This document shows positions 1 to 8,873 of a stretch of DNA of 47,149 nt, one piece after another (position 1 is the stretch's first letter; the number at the start of each line of letters is the position of its first letter). Below the pieces are notes generated by a model. The model did no database searches and was not told the origin of the DNA. It saw only the letters and a list, made by a program, of their open reading frames with translations. Position numbers and translations under genes: made by a program. The DNA is from Methanosaeta sp. PtaU1.Bin112 (GTDB taxonomy: Archaea > Halobacteriota > Methanosarcinia > Methanotrichales > Methanotrichaceae): positions 1-47,149 of the forward strand of contig MVRL01000181.1 in the NCBI GenBank assembly GCA_002067705.1, written 5' to 3'.

Positions 1-528
1 CAAAGCTCAGTTCGCATCTTTCCCACAAACGTCTTCGATACCATCCTCATGGGAAGGAGGCCCCACATCGGGTGGCTGGGGAGCGAGGGTGACGAGGAGA
101 AGGTTTGGGATGTTTTACGGCTTCTTAACATCGAGCGGCTCGCAATGAGCAACTTCAATGAGCTGTCCGGGGGCCAGCAGCAGAAGGTGCTGATAGCCCG
201 TGCACTTGTTCAGGAGGCTGAGGTGATGCTCCTTGACGAGCCAACCAGCAACCTGGACATCTGGCATCAGCTGGACGTCATGAATATAATCAGAGACGTA
301 GTAAAAAAAAGAGAGATCACCGCCATCATGGCTTTGCATGATCTTAATCTGGCCTCAACCTACTCGGACCGCATCATCATGATGAAAAGAGGAAGGATAG
401 TTGCCGCAGGTGATCCGACCTCGGTGATCACTGCAGAGAACATAGCCTCCGTCTACAGGGTAGAGGCAGCGGTGCGAAACTTATCTGATCGGCCAATGAT
501 CATGCCTCTGAGGCAGATCAAAGGATGA
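1..528 (+). CDS. ABC transporter ATP-binding protein, iron/cobalamin type (3' part)
   Basis: Cytoplasmic ATPase subunit of an importer of the FecE/FepC/BtuD kind, which takes up iron chelates or cobamides. The frame is open to the left edge, so the N-terminus with Walker A and the Q-loop lies outside the window; the ATG at 49 is an internal methionine (ILMGRRPH is a conserved family segment). Visible are the ABC signature LSGGQQQK, Walker B with D-loop (VMLLDEPTSNLD) and the H-loop histidine in ALHDLN. The ending, with RIIMMKRGRIVAAG followed by about 40 residues, is normal for the family. Substrate cannot be decided because binding protein and permease are not in view. Confidence 0.9.
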   Translation, partial: QSSVRIFPTNVFDTILMGRRPHIGWLGSEGDEEKVWDVLRLLNIERLAMSNFNELSGGQQQKVLIARALVQEAEVMLLDEPTSNLDIWHQLDVMNIIRDVVKKREITAIMALHDLNLASTYSDRIIMMKRGRIVAAGDPTSVITAENIASVYRVEAAVRNLSDRPMIMPLRQIKG

Positions 529-655
529 TCTGTTTGACTTAAGAGTCCATTTCAGCTTGTAGAGTCCATAACGTCGGCACAAGGGGACCGTCTCTACTTG
601 GTAACTTGACTTCGGCTCAAAAAGCTTATGGACATGGAAACGAATAGGAGCTATC

Positions 656-1219
656 ATGAGATCGAAGAGCATAATTTACATTTCATTCATATGCGCGATG
701 CTCGCATCTTCCATTATCTGTCTGGCTGAGGATATTTCGGGCACCTCGGCTGCGAATCTGACAGTTCCTAAAGAGATGCTGCCAGAGGGCTTCAAGCTGC
801 TTGCAGTCCTTCCAGAGATGGATCCGCATGTGAACATGACCGAATATATCTCAGATTTCTATGGTGCAGACGACATTGGGCCCGCTGCTGTCACTGTGGG
901 AATATATCAGTGGGGCAAGCCAGGAGAGGCCTACGACGCCAAGGTTACCTTGATCCAATTACAGGATGAGGAGCACGCAGATGCTGCGATCTCCAATTAC
1001 AAGTCGAATCCAGAATTTCAAAAGCCGCCCTTTGTTGGAGTGGACAGATTCGCTTCAGCCTTTATCAATGGTCACAATGCAACTGAGATCAGAAAGAGGG
1101 TCAACGGGCAAACCTTGCGCTATCTGTATTTGTGGAGAAATAAGAGCACAGTAGTCCTAGTAGAGGGCAACGGCGATCTGGGCAAGAGCCGGGACCTGGC
1201 AAGCGCAACAGGACTGTGA
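656..1219 (+). CDS. Exported protein of unknown function
   Basis: A 187-aa protein that I do not recognise. The N-terminus (Arg/Lys, then about 18 hydrophobic residues ending near CLAED) is a signal peptide; the Cys could also make it a lipoprotein-like anchor. The rest is soluble, mixed alpha/beta, with several N-x-S/T sites as expected for an archaeal surface protein. The start is supported by AGGAG five bases before ATG. It stands alone between the ABC ATPase and an AT-rich gap, and a T-rich run follows the stop at about 1229-1236. Confidence 0.7.
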   Translation: MRSKSIIYISFICAMLASSIICLAEDISGTSAANLTVPKEMLPEGFKLLAVLPEMDPHVNMTEYISDFYGADDIGPAAVTVGIYQWGKPGEAYDAKVTLIQLQDEEHADAAISNYKSNPEFQKPPFVGVDRFASAFINGHNATEIRKRVNGQTLRYLYLWRNKSTVVLVEGNGDLGKSRDLASATGL

Positions 1220-1587
1220 AGTCCCAAAATTTTTTACTTTGCCATTTGATTTAACGGCAAATGCAAGCCTTGATATGCCCTCATAATATGCCCTCATAGA
1301 TCTTGTCCTTATCGGAGACGGAGAGGTTCAGCCTCATGGTGCTGCTGCCGCCGCCGTCCGCGTAAGAACGCCTGCGCTGGCACAAAGGCCACCTTATCCT
1401 TTATTCCTCTCAGGACTCCACATAATTATTTTCACTAAACTTGACCTTCGCTGCTCAGTTATCTGATTTTAAGGATGCGTTCGGCATAACATTTTATAAA
1501 ATTTCTCAAACCTTTTCAAAAAAATTTAAAGTCAAATTGCAGCGATGCACCCCGCAGCAAGCAACGTAGTGCTTAATACCGGTAAGA
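1220..1587. other. Intergenic region, no gene seen
   Basis: About 400 bases between the exported protein and the integrase operon. It holds a T-run likely to end transcription (about 1229-1236) and an imperfect tandem pair of ATATGCCCTCATA around 1272-1300. AT-rich DNA follows toward the next promoter. No credible coding sequence or structured RNA was recognised. Confidence 0.5.
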
Positions 1588-1596
1588 TTTAAATAC
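1588..1596 (+). promoter_or_regulatory. TATA box of the integrase operon
   Basis: TTTAAATAC, with its centre 37 nt before the ATG at 1629. An expected start of transcription near 1617 leaves a short leader containing AGGTG. It fits archaeal promoter spacing. Confidence 0.55.
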
Positions 1597-1628
1597 TTGG
1601 ACGCCCTATTAGCTAGCAGGTGCTTGTT

Positions 1629-2141
1629 ATGGTTGCTCCTGGGCTAAAGGCTAGATATGTAGATGTTTACCTCCCATCAGGGGCGGCAAAACGCGAATGG
1701 GAAGAAGAAGCAAAGAAGGCAGGAATTCCATTATCGAAGTTTGTTTTTGAGTCAGTAGAAGCATTCCGCGCGGCAAAAGATGAGACACCCAGGTCCGAGA
1801 TGGTGAGGGAGCTTGCTGAAGTCAAAGAAGAAGCCCAGAAGCTTCGCAGCGAATTGAAGCTCAAGACCCTTCTGCTGGAGAAGCTCGAAGCCGATGTCTA
1901 CAAAGCCCGTTATGCTAGTTTCCATGAAGTCGAAATGGGCGAGGGAACCAGGCACCATGACCTTGAGCTCATCAATATTTTGAAGCAAGGTAAACCTCTG
2001 GATGGCTATTCGATATTGCAGGAACTGGCCATCCATCCCAGCGAGACTGAGGCTGTCAAGCTCGTCAACAATCAGCTTGAATCGCTCAGACGCTTTGGCC
2101 TGATCGAAGAGACTGCCAATGGCTGGAGATGGATAAAGTGA
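1629..2141 (+). CDS. DNA-binding partner of the integrase (coiled coil plus winged helix)
   Basis: About 170 aa. The first 45 residues (KARYVDVYLPSGAAKREWEEEAKKAG) look like a ribbon-helix-helix-type or similar small DNA-binding module. A charged coiled coil follows (about 55-95), then a C-terminal winged-helix-like segment ending NGWRWIK. The ATG at 1629 is preferred over the in-frame GTG at 1620 because AGGTG lies seven bases before it. Its stop overlaps the recombinase start as TGATG, so the pair is translationally coupled. I infer it is an excisionase/accessory or control protein for the recombinase; the fold assignment is by eye. Confidence 0.65.
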   Translation: MVAPGLKARYVDVYLPSGAAKREWEEEAKKAGIPLSKFVFESVEAFRAAKDETPRSEMVRELAEVKEEAQKLRSELKLKTLLLEKLEADVYKARYASFHEVEMGEGTRHHDLELINILKQGKPLDGYSILQELAIHPSETEAVKLVNNQLESLRRFGLIEETANGWRWIK

Positions 2142-3094
2142 TGGCTGTATCCAAAGCCAGTACCAATGCCTCAGCCGCTAGTACTGTCAGTGATCTTATT
2201 CTGAGGTTCCACGAGGATTGTAGCCTTCGAGGCATGGTCTCTACTATGGATTACATCTATAGAGCCAAGGAGTACTGCGCCTTTCTGGAATCTCGCGGTA
2301 AGGATCCACTAAATGCGGATAGAGACGATCTGCGGGCTTTTTTGGCTCATCTCAAGACCAGAGGTTTGAAGTTCAAGACCATCGACAGAATTTACTCATG
2401 CCTGAGTGCCTTTTATGAATTCTTGATAATAGATGGACTCGTGGAATACAACCCCATCTTGCCGTTCCGAAAATATTACCTCCGAAGATATAAGCATGAC
2501 AATGACTCAGAGATCCGAAAGCTAATCAGTGTCGAAGATGCTTCTAGACTAGTCAACTCCATTCTGGACACCCGCGATCGGTGTATCCTGGTGTTGCTCT
2601 TTAAGACAGGGATGCGCGTAGGCGAATTAACCAGCCTGGATGTGAGCGATGTCGATCTTAATAAGGGAGAGGTTACACTCAAGATCAAGAAGAAACGCTC
2701 CAATCGCATTCTATTCCTGGATAATGAGGCAATTGCAGTTTTGGAGAGATGGCTTATCGCGAGAAAGAAGAGGTCGGGCGCAGAGGATCCAGCACTCTTC
2801 CTATCAAAAATTGGGACGAGGATCACAAAGAGAACCGTAGAGGAGCTGACCCTGAAACATGCAGAACGTGTTGGCCTCCATAATCCTCAGGCCGAAAGGC
2901 TGGAAGATCGGTTTACACCTCATTGCTGCCGGCATTGGTTTGTGACTCACCTGCTCCGAGCAGGCATGCCGAGGGATTTCGTTAAAGAACTCCGGGGAGA
3001 TACGCGAGGCGAGGCCATAGATATCTATAATCATATCGACAAGAAGGAGCTGCACGACAGCTATCTGGCGCATGTCCCGCAATTAGGCATTTGA
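2141..3094 (+). CDS. Tyrosine recombinase / integrase (XerC/D-like)
   Basis: A 317-aa site-specific recombinase. The N-terminal SAM-like core-binding domain spans about 15-105 and the catalytic domain about 125-310. Catalytic residues seen (numbering from this start): Arg159 in TGMRVGEL, Lys near 184 in KIKKKRSNR, His261-x-x-Arg264 in HCCRHWF, and Tyr296 in DIYNHI. The usual LGH segment is LRGDTRG, a variation of motif II seen in some archaeal integrases. ATG at 2141 overlaps the upstream stop; an ATG at 2129 is also possible. It probably drives integration of the element that runs to about 9.4 kb. No attachment duplication could be recognised. Confidence 0.9.
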   Translation: MAVSKASTNASAASTVSDLILRFHEDCSLRGMVSTMDYIYRAKEYCAFLESRGKDPLNADRDDLRAFLAHLKTRGLKFKTIDRIYSCLSAFYEFLIIDGLVEYNPILPFRKYYLRRYKHDNDSEIRKLISVEDASRLVNSILDTRDRCILVLLFKTGMRVGELTSLDVSDVDLNKGEVTLKIKKKRSNRILFLDNEAIAVLERWLIARKKRSGAEDPALFLSKIGTRITKRTVEELTLKHAERVGLHNPQAERLEDRFTPHCCRHWFVTHLLRAGMPRDFVKELRGDTRGEAIDIYNHIDKKELHDSYLAHVPQLGI

Positions 3095-3130
3095 AAGATG
3101 TTCTTGCAAACTGCTAATATAAGCTCACAA

Positions 3131-4165
3131 TCATAATCGATCTCTATCACTAAGAAGGCAGAACTGCGCCTGGGGAATCGGTGGAATGGCTGAGCCATTT
3201 AGCTGTTTGTCCCTGATCCAAATCATCAAGTCATTCATCAGTTTTTTGCGGCACTCGTCTTTAGTCTCTCCTTCAGATGTCATTCCTGAAATGCCCACAA
3301 TCATCTCGGACCAGGAGCCATCTTCGTGTCTAATGCTATGGATACACTTTTTTGCTAATTCAAAATATTCGGTCAGGCAGCTATCTGTTTCCGTTCCTTG
3401 GATGCGAATTAAATCGGATCTATGCGTCGGATTACCACAAGATGGACAGGGGGCTATTCCAGCAGCTTCGAGGCGCTTTCTGTGTTCATCAGTTGCTGGC
3501 ATGACCAGAGCTTTAATGCCTATGCATAGGCGGTTCTCATCGGACGCCAGTTCTCTTTGTCCGGCATCAATGATGCGAATCTGATGTGATGGCAGAGGCC
3601 CAAAACGATGGTCTTTTAGAATATCAACTGATTCAGAATAAGGCTTGCCTTTATCCGCAATCCCCTTCAATAGGCGGTTGGCTTGCTTCTTTCCAATTTT
3701 CTTCTCTCTGAGTAGCAAGATATCTTCGGGCGAGAGCCACTTACTGCCATTGTTCTCGCTTCCCACAAATAATGGCGGTATCTCAAGCTTGCCCCCCTTA
3801 TTTATCAATAGAAAACTTGATGGAGGCTTTTCCTTAACAGGAGTCACTAATTCAAAAATCCTTTCTGCTGCAGCTTCGCTGAGTTTTCCCCTTAAGGCCG
3901 GACGGCCTTTGTCATACCGCCTAATCAATTCGATATCAATGAAGCTATGCCCTTCCAGAACATCCAGTGGGCGAGACAATTCTTTGAAGGCTTTGCGGAT
4001 AGTGGAGTCGGCAAATTTTTTATTCATTAAAGAGATAGCATCATCTTGGGTAAGCCACTTTCCACGTCGTTCTGCGAATATCAGAGCCACTAGCGCGATC
4101 GAACTGGGTCCTTTGCGTTTCTTGCTCGGGAATAAGTGCTCTAACCGCTGCTCCAAGGTGGCCAT
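3131..4165 (-). CDS. Unknown protein with zinc-ribbon half and HicB-like C-terminus
   Basis: A 344-aa protein, not assigned to a family. The N-terminal third looks like a winged-helix region (KWLTQDDAISLMNKKF, STIRKAFKELSRPLDVLE). A second similar segment follows (KWLSPEDILLLREKKIGKKQANRLLKGIADKG), then a CPSCGNPTH zinc-ribbon-like motif near residue 242. The last 70 residues (MIVGISGMTSEGETKDEC, then WIRDKQLNGSAIPPIP) fit the HicB partial RNase-H-like fold of antitoxins. A TATA-like TATATAAGG lies about 35 nt upstream of the ATG. It is divergent from the small RHH gene at 4253. A regulatory or antitoxin-like role in the element is inference. Confidence 0.6.
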   Translation of the reverse strand: MATLEQRLEHLFPSKKRKGPSSIALVALIFAERRGKWLTQDDAISLMNKKFADSTIRKAFKELSRPLDVLEGHSFIDIELIRRYDKGRPALRGKLSEAAAERIFELVTPVKEKPPSSFLLINKGGKLEIPPLFVGSENNGSKWLSPEDILLLREKKIGKKQANRLLKGIADKGKPYSESVDILKDHRFGPLPSHQIRIIDAGQRELASDENRLCIGIKALVMPATDEHRKRLEAAGIAPCPSCGNPTHRSDLIRIQGTETDSCLTEYFELAKKCIHSIRHEDGSWSEMIVGISGMTSEGETKDECRKKLMNDLMIWIRDKQLNGSAIPPIPQAQFCLLSDRDRL

Positions 4166-4252
4166 TCGAATCCGCTGCTATTTTTTCTATTGATCCTTAT
4201 ATACCTTGGGAATTTCAAGCCTTTATATTTTTACACCCAATAATGTTTGGGC

Positions 4253-4417
4253 ATGGCACTGTTGAATGTAGAGATCGAAGATTCGCTCTTAAGAGACTTT
4301 CGCAGGTTCGCTGTCGAGAAACATGGGCGGATCTATAGAGTCATGAAACCTGAGGTTGAAGCTGCCCTTGCTGAGCACATGAAGATGCAAAAGCCATTGT
4401 CGAGGGATCGGCTGTGA
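4253..4417 (+). CDS. Small ribbon-helix-helix protein
   Basis: A 54-aa protein. VEIEDSLLRDFRRFAVEKHGRI followed by KPEVEAALAEHM matches the strand-helix-helix pattern of archaeal RHH DNA-binding proteins. A TATA box (TTTATATTTTT, about 4221-4231) lies 25-30 nt upstream, so the transcript is probably nearly leaderless. Its stop overlaps the next start (GTGA). It may control the replication genes downstream or act as a small copy-control protein. Confidence 0.6.
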   Translation: MALLNVEIEDSLLRDFRRFAVEKHGRIYRVMKPEVEAALAEHMKMQKPLSRDRL

Positions 4418-4638
4418 ATATTTTCGAGGCTTACCGTCTTTCACCCTGGGAGGAGTGTGCCTTTCTGCTTGATACTCTGATCGAAGAAGAAGGCTGTTTG
4501 ATAGCACGTGGCGGCCGAGTCATGCTCCGTTTGCCTTTGACTATGAAATCTGATCTGGATAAAAGTCTGGGGCGGAGGATCTCGATTCTAAGGACGGATA
4601 CCGATTATCGCATGCTAATGCTCAATTGCCAGGGCTAG
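4414..4638 (+). CDS. Small hypothetical protein of the integrated element
   Basis: A 74-aa product starting with GTG inside the stop of the RHH gene (GTGA overlap), so it is translationally coupled to it. No motif recognised; it has mixed charge and one Cys pair far apart. The coupling and the absence of a gap are the main reasons to accept it. About 100 bases without a recognised gene separate it from the replication protein. Confidence 0.45.
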   Translation: MNIFEAYRLSPWEECAFLLDTLIEEEGCLIARGGRVMLRLPLTMKSDLDKSLGRRISILRTDTDYRMLMLNCQG

Positions 4639-4742
4639 TGAGGCGATGTGGCTACTGCGTCAGATCAAGAGGGTACGGTTTGTCCAACAGCACCTAAGAG
4701 GAAACTTATGTCGGTATATTCAGGACAATTGAAGAGGCACTG

Positions 4743-7598
4743 ATGGCTGCTGTCTCCGATGTATTCGATCAGCCCGGTGCCGCCTTCGTGCTCCTTCCGG
4801 CCGGCAGCAAGTTTCCCCCGGTTGAGACGGGATGGCAAAAGCCTGAAAATGCCCGCACATTCACCCAAGCCCTGGCTCACAATGGCAACGTGGGCGTCCT
4901 GGCCGGCAATGGATACATTGGCCTGGATCAAGACGATCCTTCTGCTTTTGAGGGATTGGTGCTGCCTCCCACAACCATCTGGGAGACCAGACCTGGCCGG
5001 TTGGGCTTGTGGTTCAGGATCTCAGATGACGTAGCCGATGCTCTTTCGGCCATCGGGAAAAAGGCAGACCTGGCGCAAGTTTACCTATACCGTGATAGGA
5101 AGAAGTGCGGAGAGATCAAGCTACAGCGGAGCTATCAAGTAATCCCTCCATCATACAAACATATCACAGTGACAGGCGAGGATGCCCTGCCTGGTAAGGG
5201 TGTTAGGGTAGACTACAGACTCTTGGACTCAAGCCCGCCAGCTGAAATCTCCCTGGCGAAGCTACTGGCGGATCTACAGGACATTGGTATTGCTTTTACC
5301 ACTAAGCTGGAGCAGAATGCTTCTCGGCTGGAGAAGCTGGCATCGGAGGCCCGACAGAAACGAGCTGAAAGTGATGACATCAAAGTCCGGAGATATGCCG
5401 AGGCAGCCCTTAGAGATGAGGTCCTGATCCTGGCAAGCACACCAAAAGGCGGCCGGAACGATCAGCTTAACAGATCAGCTTTTGTCTTGGGCCAATTCGT
5501 GTCTGCTGGCGTATTATCGGAGGCTGAGGTCATAAGCGATCTCTCCAGAGCGGCCGATTGCGCCGGCTTGGATCCCGAGGAGATCCGCAGAACTATCCTA
5601 TCGGGGCTGGAAGCTGGCCGACAGCATCCCCGGGAGATCCCGGAGGAGACACCATCTCAGGATGGTGATGGCAGCGGCAGCGGGCCGAAACATAATGCCA
5701 AAAAACCAAAGCGAATCAAGGTCAATGATCGCGGCCTGGATGATATCACAAACGACGCATTGGAAGCTTTGATCGATTCCAACGACCCACCCAAAATATT
5801 CAGCCGAGCAGGTAGCATGGTCAGGTTGCACAAGAACGAAAGGTATGTGATTGAGCCGCTGACCAGAGACAGTCTGAAGCATGCAATGGCAAGATCAGCC
5901 ATGTTTTATACTCTCGGAGAAGGGGAACGAGTCAGAGAGACGGAAGTGTCTCCTCCCAATGAAGTAGCGAATAACATACTTGCGGCTGATGACTGGCCGT
6001 GCATACCGGAGATCAAGGCCATAATCGAGACGCCGGTAATAAGGCCGGATGGTTCGATACTGTTTTCTCCAGGGTATGATGAAGCCACCAAGCTCTATTT
6101 GGACCCAATCGTGGATCTGAGTGGCCTCGCCAAGCCCGAGGTGCTGACCCAGAAGCATGCTGCAGCATCCGCCCAGTTCATTTTGGATGAGATATTCGCA
6201 GACTTCCCATTCGAAAATAATGCATCTCGAACCAACACCCTGGCGACATTGCTTGCGATAATAGTCCGGCCTCTGATCAAGGGCAATGTCCCTATCACAA
6301 TCCTGGATAAGCCCCAGGCAGGAACCGGAGCTTCCCTCATTGCTGACATAATATCCTTCATCACCACCGGCAGACCGGCGAGCATGTGGGGCATGCCTGA
6401 GACCGAAGACGAATGGAGGAAGGCCATAACCAGTGCTCTGATTGATGGCAGCCCGGTGATAGTGATTGATAATGTGGCCGGCCGCCTTCAATCTGCATCG
6501 CTGGCCAGAGCATTGACCGCCAAGACCTGGCTGGACCGCATTCTCGGTAAGAGCCAGATGGTTGCCCTTCCACAGGAGGCCGTCTGGATAGCAACTGGCA
6601 ATAACATCCAGATTGGCGGAGATATTGCCAGGCGCGCGATCTGGGTGAGGCTGGATGCTACCCAAGCTCGACCCTGGACCAGGACGGAATTCCGGCACCC
6701 TGACATCCTGGGATGGATCAGAGAGAACCACGATTCCGTCATTGCCTATCTGCTGATCATGGCCCGGGCCTGGGTACAGGCAGGGAAACCACCTGGGAGT
6801 GCTAAGCTGGGCGGGTTCAATGAGTGGGCTCATGTCATAAGCGGCATACTGGAGTTCGCCGGGGTAAAGGACTTCATGGGCAATGCTGCCCAGCTGTACG
6901 ACCAGATGGACCAGGATGTCCAGCAATGGGACGCGTTCCTCGGAGAGTGGCTAGTCCTTCATGGAGACCAGCCAATCAAAGCCGGAGTGCTCCGGGACGA
7001 GCTTACTTCGCTTGCTCCGATTTATGCCACCTTCCGAGACAGCATGCCCGACGATGTGGCAGATGCCGTCAGCAAAGCCAATGCAGGATCACTCAAGCTA
7101 GGCCATGTCTTGCGAAAGCACCTCAATCAGATCTATCCATCTGGCCGTAAGCTCGCTCAGGAGGTAGATAAACACAGCAAAGTTGCTTTATGGAAGGTTG
7201 CGGGGGTTTCAGAATCAAAGGTTTCGATATCAGAAGGACACTTTGCGGGGGTTGCGGGTGTTCATTCCAATACCCACGCATATGCGGGCGCGCGCGGTAT
7301 TTCCGGTGGGGAGAACCAAACACCCGCAATCCCCGCAGATGAATCAATGGATAGCGATTGCAGAAATATCAAACCCCCGCAAACACCCGCACCAACCATG
7401 TCAAAGATTGACCGTCCAACTCCTGTGCAATCAAAGCACATATGCCGGTCCTGTGGGCAACACTTTGAAATCCCTCTTGTAATTGCCTCGATGGGCGGCT
7501 ATATCTGTGAAGCTTGCCGGAGAAACGGGCCACCAGCCGCACCGCCAGCTCCAGACCCTCAGACGAAGCTAGATGGCAGCGAGGCTAAGGCAGCATGA
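4743..7598 (+). CDS. Primase-polymerase / ATPase replication protein of a mobile element
   Basis: A 951-aa protein. Residues about 10-160 fit the archaeo-eukaryotic primase-polymerase domain of plasmid and viral replicases (KFPPVETGWQK, NVGVLAGNGYIGLDQDD with acidic residues, WETRPGRLGLWF). A linker follows, then an ATPase/helicase module at about 440-660: P-loop-like QAGTGASLI, Walker B VIVIDNV, a sensor ATGNN, and an arginine-finger-like GDIARRAIWVRLD. The C-terminus carries a CxxC...CxxC zinc ribbon (CRSCG / CEACRR). The P-loop lysine is absent (GTGAS instead of GTGKS). It is the replication core of the integrated element and overlaps the next ORF by ATGA. No strong ribosome site precedes the ATG. 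Confidence 0.8.
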   Translation: MAAVSDVFDQPGAAFVLLPAGSKFPPVETGWQKPENARTFTQALAHNGNVGVLAGNGYIGLDQDDPSAFEGLVLPPTTIWETRPGRLGLWFRISDDVADALSAIGKKADLAQVYLYRDRKKCGEIKLQRSYQVIPPSYKHITVTGEDALPGKGVRVDYRLLDSSPPAEISLAKLLADLQDIGIAFTTKLEQNASRLEKLASEARQKRAESDDIKVRRYAEAALRDEVLILASTPKGGRNDQLNRSAFVLGQFVSAGVLSEAEVISDLSRAADCAGLDPEEIRRTILSGLEAGRQHPREIPEETPSQDGDGSGSGPKHNAKKPKRIKVNDRGLDDITNDALEALIDSNDPPKIFSRAGSMVRLHKNERYVIEPLTRDSLKHAMARSAMFYTLGEGERVRETEVSPPNEVANNILAADDWPCIPEIKAIIETPVIRPDGSILFSPGYDEATKLYLDPIVDLSGLAKPEVLTQKHAAASAQFILDEIFADFPFENNASRTNTLATLLAIIVRPLIKGNVPITILDKPQAGTGASLIADIISFITTGRPASMWGMPETEDEWRKAITSALIDGSPVIVIDNVAGRLQSASLARALTAKTWLDRILGKSQMVALPQEAVWIATGNNIQIGGDIARRAIWVRLDATQARPWTRTEFRHPDILGWIRENHDSVIAYLLIMARAWVQAGKPPGSAKLGGFNEWAHVISGILEFAGVKDFMGNAAQLYDQMDQDVQQWDAFLGEWLVLHGDQPIKAGVLRDELTSLAPIYATFRDSMPDDVADAVSKANAGSLKLGHVLRKHLNQIYPSGRKLAQEVDKHSKVALWKVAGVSESKVSISEGHFAGVAGVHSNTHAYAGARGISGGENQTPAIPADESMDSDCRNIKPPQTPAPTMSKIDRPTPVQSKHICRSCGQHFEIPLVIASMGGYICEACRRNGPPAAPPAPDPQTKLDGSEAKAA

Positions 7599-7819
7599 GC
7601 AGAAGCAAGAGCAGAAACCGCACCGCGCGGGGCGGCTACATTAGAAGCACCCAAGGTCAGCGGCCAGGAAGGCATGCTAGGAGATGCATCGGGCGTCTGG
7701 GAATTAAGACCAGAAAAAATTTCGACGAATCCGAAGGAGCCGGGGGTTTTGATCAATTTCAATTACAGAAGGTACATAAATGTCTGAGAATAGTAATCCT
7801 AAACAAACACGGGGGGTAA
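7595..7819 (+). CDS. Small basic ORF after the replication protein
   Basis: 74 aa, very rich in Arg/Lys at the N-terminus (SRSKSRNRTARGG, RPGRHARRC). It starts in the stop of the replication gene (ATGA) and overlaps the next ORF by 40 bases. It could be a real nucleic-acid-binding mini-protein or an accidental frame; only the coupling supports it. Confidence 0.3.
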   Translation: MSRSKSRNRTARGGYIRSTQGQRPGRHARRCIGRLGIKTRKNFDESEGAGGFDQFQLQKVHKCLRIVILNKHGG

Positions 7820-8040
7820 CTCTTCGTGAGCCAAAAGACGTTCGCAGAGTTTGCCAGCGTATAGTCTCCAAGGCTTTCCAGCAGAAAGAGGAGCTGCAGT
7901 ACTCAGGGCGGATAGCTCAGCTCATGGCCTGCTGGATGAAAGCATGGGAACTGGACAAACTCGCTGACATCGAGACCAGGCTGACTGCATTGGAGGCCAA
8001 GGAAGCCAGCAGCCGGGCTCAGGGGGGGCGGCGGTCATAA
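7780..8040 (+). CDS. Small hypothetical protein of the element
   Basis: 86 aa, mostly helical, with a region predicted as coiled coil (WELDKLADIETRLTALEAKEA). No known motif. It belongs to a tight series of small same-strand genes (7.6-8.9 kb) typical of plasmid or viral modules. Confidence 0.5.
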   Translation: MSENSNPKQTRGVTLREPKDVRRVCQRIVSKAFQQKEELQYSGRIAQLMACWMKAWELDKLADIETRLTALEAKEASSRAQGGRRS

Positions 8041-8057
8041 AAGTAGCGACTCTTGAC

Positions 8058-8279
8058 ATGCGGCTGCAGGAACTTGAAGGTCGGCGAATCTATAGGATCG
8101 CCAGTCTTGCGGATCTGGTCATTCTCGCAGCATGGCGACAGTTTGGCGATCCGCGGTTGCCATTCGAGGATGATATCGAGTGGGATCCCGCCTTTGAGGA
8201 CATATGCAATGCGGCTATAACTAAAAGGAGCGAAATATGCCCGGTCAATACGGCCGGGGGCAAGGAGGCCAGGAAATGA
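8058..8279 (+). CDS. Small hypothetical protein of the element
   Basis: 73 aa starting at ATG 8058 with no clear ribosome site; no in-frame standard start was found just upstream. Acidic centre (FEDDIEWDPAFED). Its stop overlaps the next start (ATGA at 8276), which supports translation of both. Confidence 0.45.
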   Translation: MRLQELEGRRIYRIASLADLVILAAWRQFGDPRLPFEDDIEWDPAFEDICNAAITKRSEICPVNTAGGKEARK

Positions 8280-8545
8280 AGTTCGAGACTATCGATAAAC
8301 GAATATCATCTCTGGAAGAAGCGGATTGCGGCGGCTGCCCTCGCTGTCAAGCACTTGCCGCCATGTCTCTGCAAGAGATTGATTTGCATCTTGCAGATCT
8401 CACGGCAGGACAATACTGCGAGGATCTACCGGAATCCAGTCCGTCATGCAAAAAGTGCCACAAATATGATGGCCTGACCGAAGCCGAACTCGATGCAGAA
8501 TTAGCTAGATTGCGTGCGATCTTGGAGAAGGCCGATTCTTATTGA
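8276..8545 (+). CDS. Small protein with two CxxC pairs
   Basis: 89 aa with CGGCPRC near the N-terminus and CKKC about 45 residues later, a layout suited to one zinc site. GGAGG lies six to seven bases before ATG 8276, which also overlaps the previous stop. An alternative ATG at 8237 has AAGGAG six bases before it, so a 102-aa form is possible. Function unknown; the C-terminus is a helical segment rich in Glu, Leu and Ala. Confidence 0.5.
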   Translation: MKFETIDKRISSLEEADCGGCPRCQALAAMSLQEIDLHLADLTAGQYCEDLPESSPSCKKCHKYDGLTEAELDAELARLRAILEKADSY

Positions 8546-8873
8546 TCTTGAATGGGCGGATCCATTTTATCCAAATCACGTCCCAAAGCTGCGGCAGGGC
8601 GTAGCAGTTACGAGAGAGAATCGTGGGCGCAGGATTGCCATGCGGGAAGCAAAAGCAAGGCCACGAATGATATCGACCTGGATTGATTTTGTTCTGTGGG
8701 TCGATGAGCACGGAGACGATGACGGGAAACTTGAGGTCGCGCTAGCCCAGGGCTGCAGGAGCTTGTCGAAATGGCTTCTCCCAATAGCGGGCCTGCATGG
8801 AGACGTGAATGATAGGTTCAGGCCAAACACTTGGATGGCTCGGCAGGCGCAATCTGGATCCTATGCAGTTTAA
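8514..8873 (+). CDS. Hypothetical ORF at the end of the element
   Basis: 119 aa if begun at GTG 8514 (32-base overlap with the previous gene) or 77 aa from ATG 8640. The later part looks protein-like (WIDFVLWVDEHGDDDGKLEVALAQ). No family recognised; neither start has a convincing ribosome site. Confidence 0.35.
   Translation: MRSWRRPILIDLEWADPFYPNHVPKLRQGVAVTRENRGRRIAMREAKARPRMISTWIDFVLWVDEHGDDDGKLEVALAQGCRSLSKWLLPIAGLHGDVNDRFRPNTWMARQAQSGSYAV

Noticed and set aside
5895-6926. 343-aa open frame on the minus strand
   Set aside because: Lies fully antisense to the conserved replication protein, with composition typical of a shadow frame.
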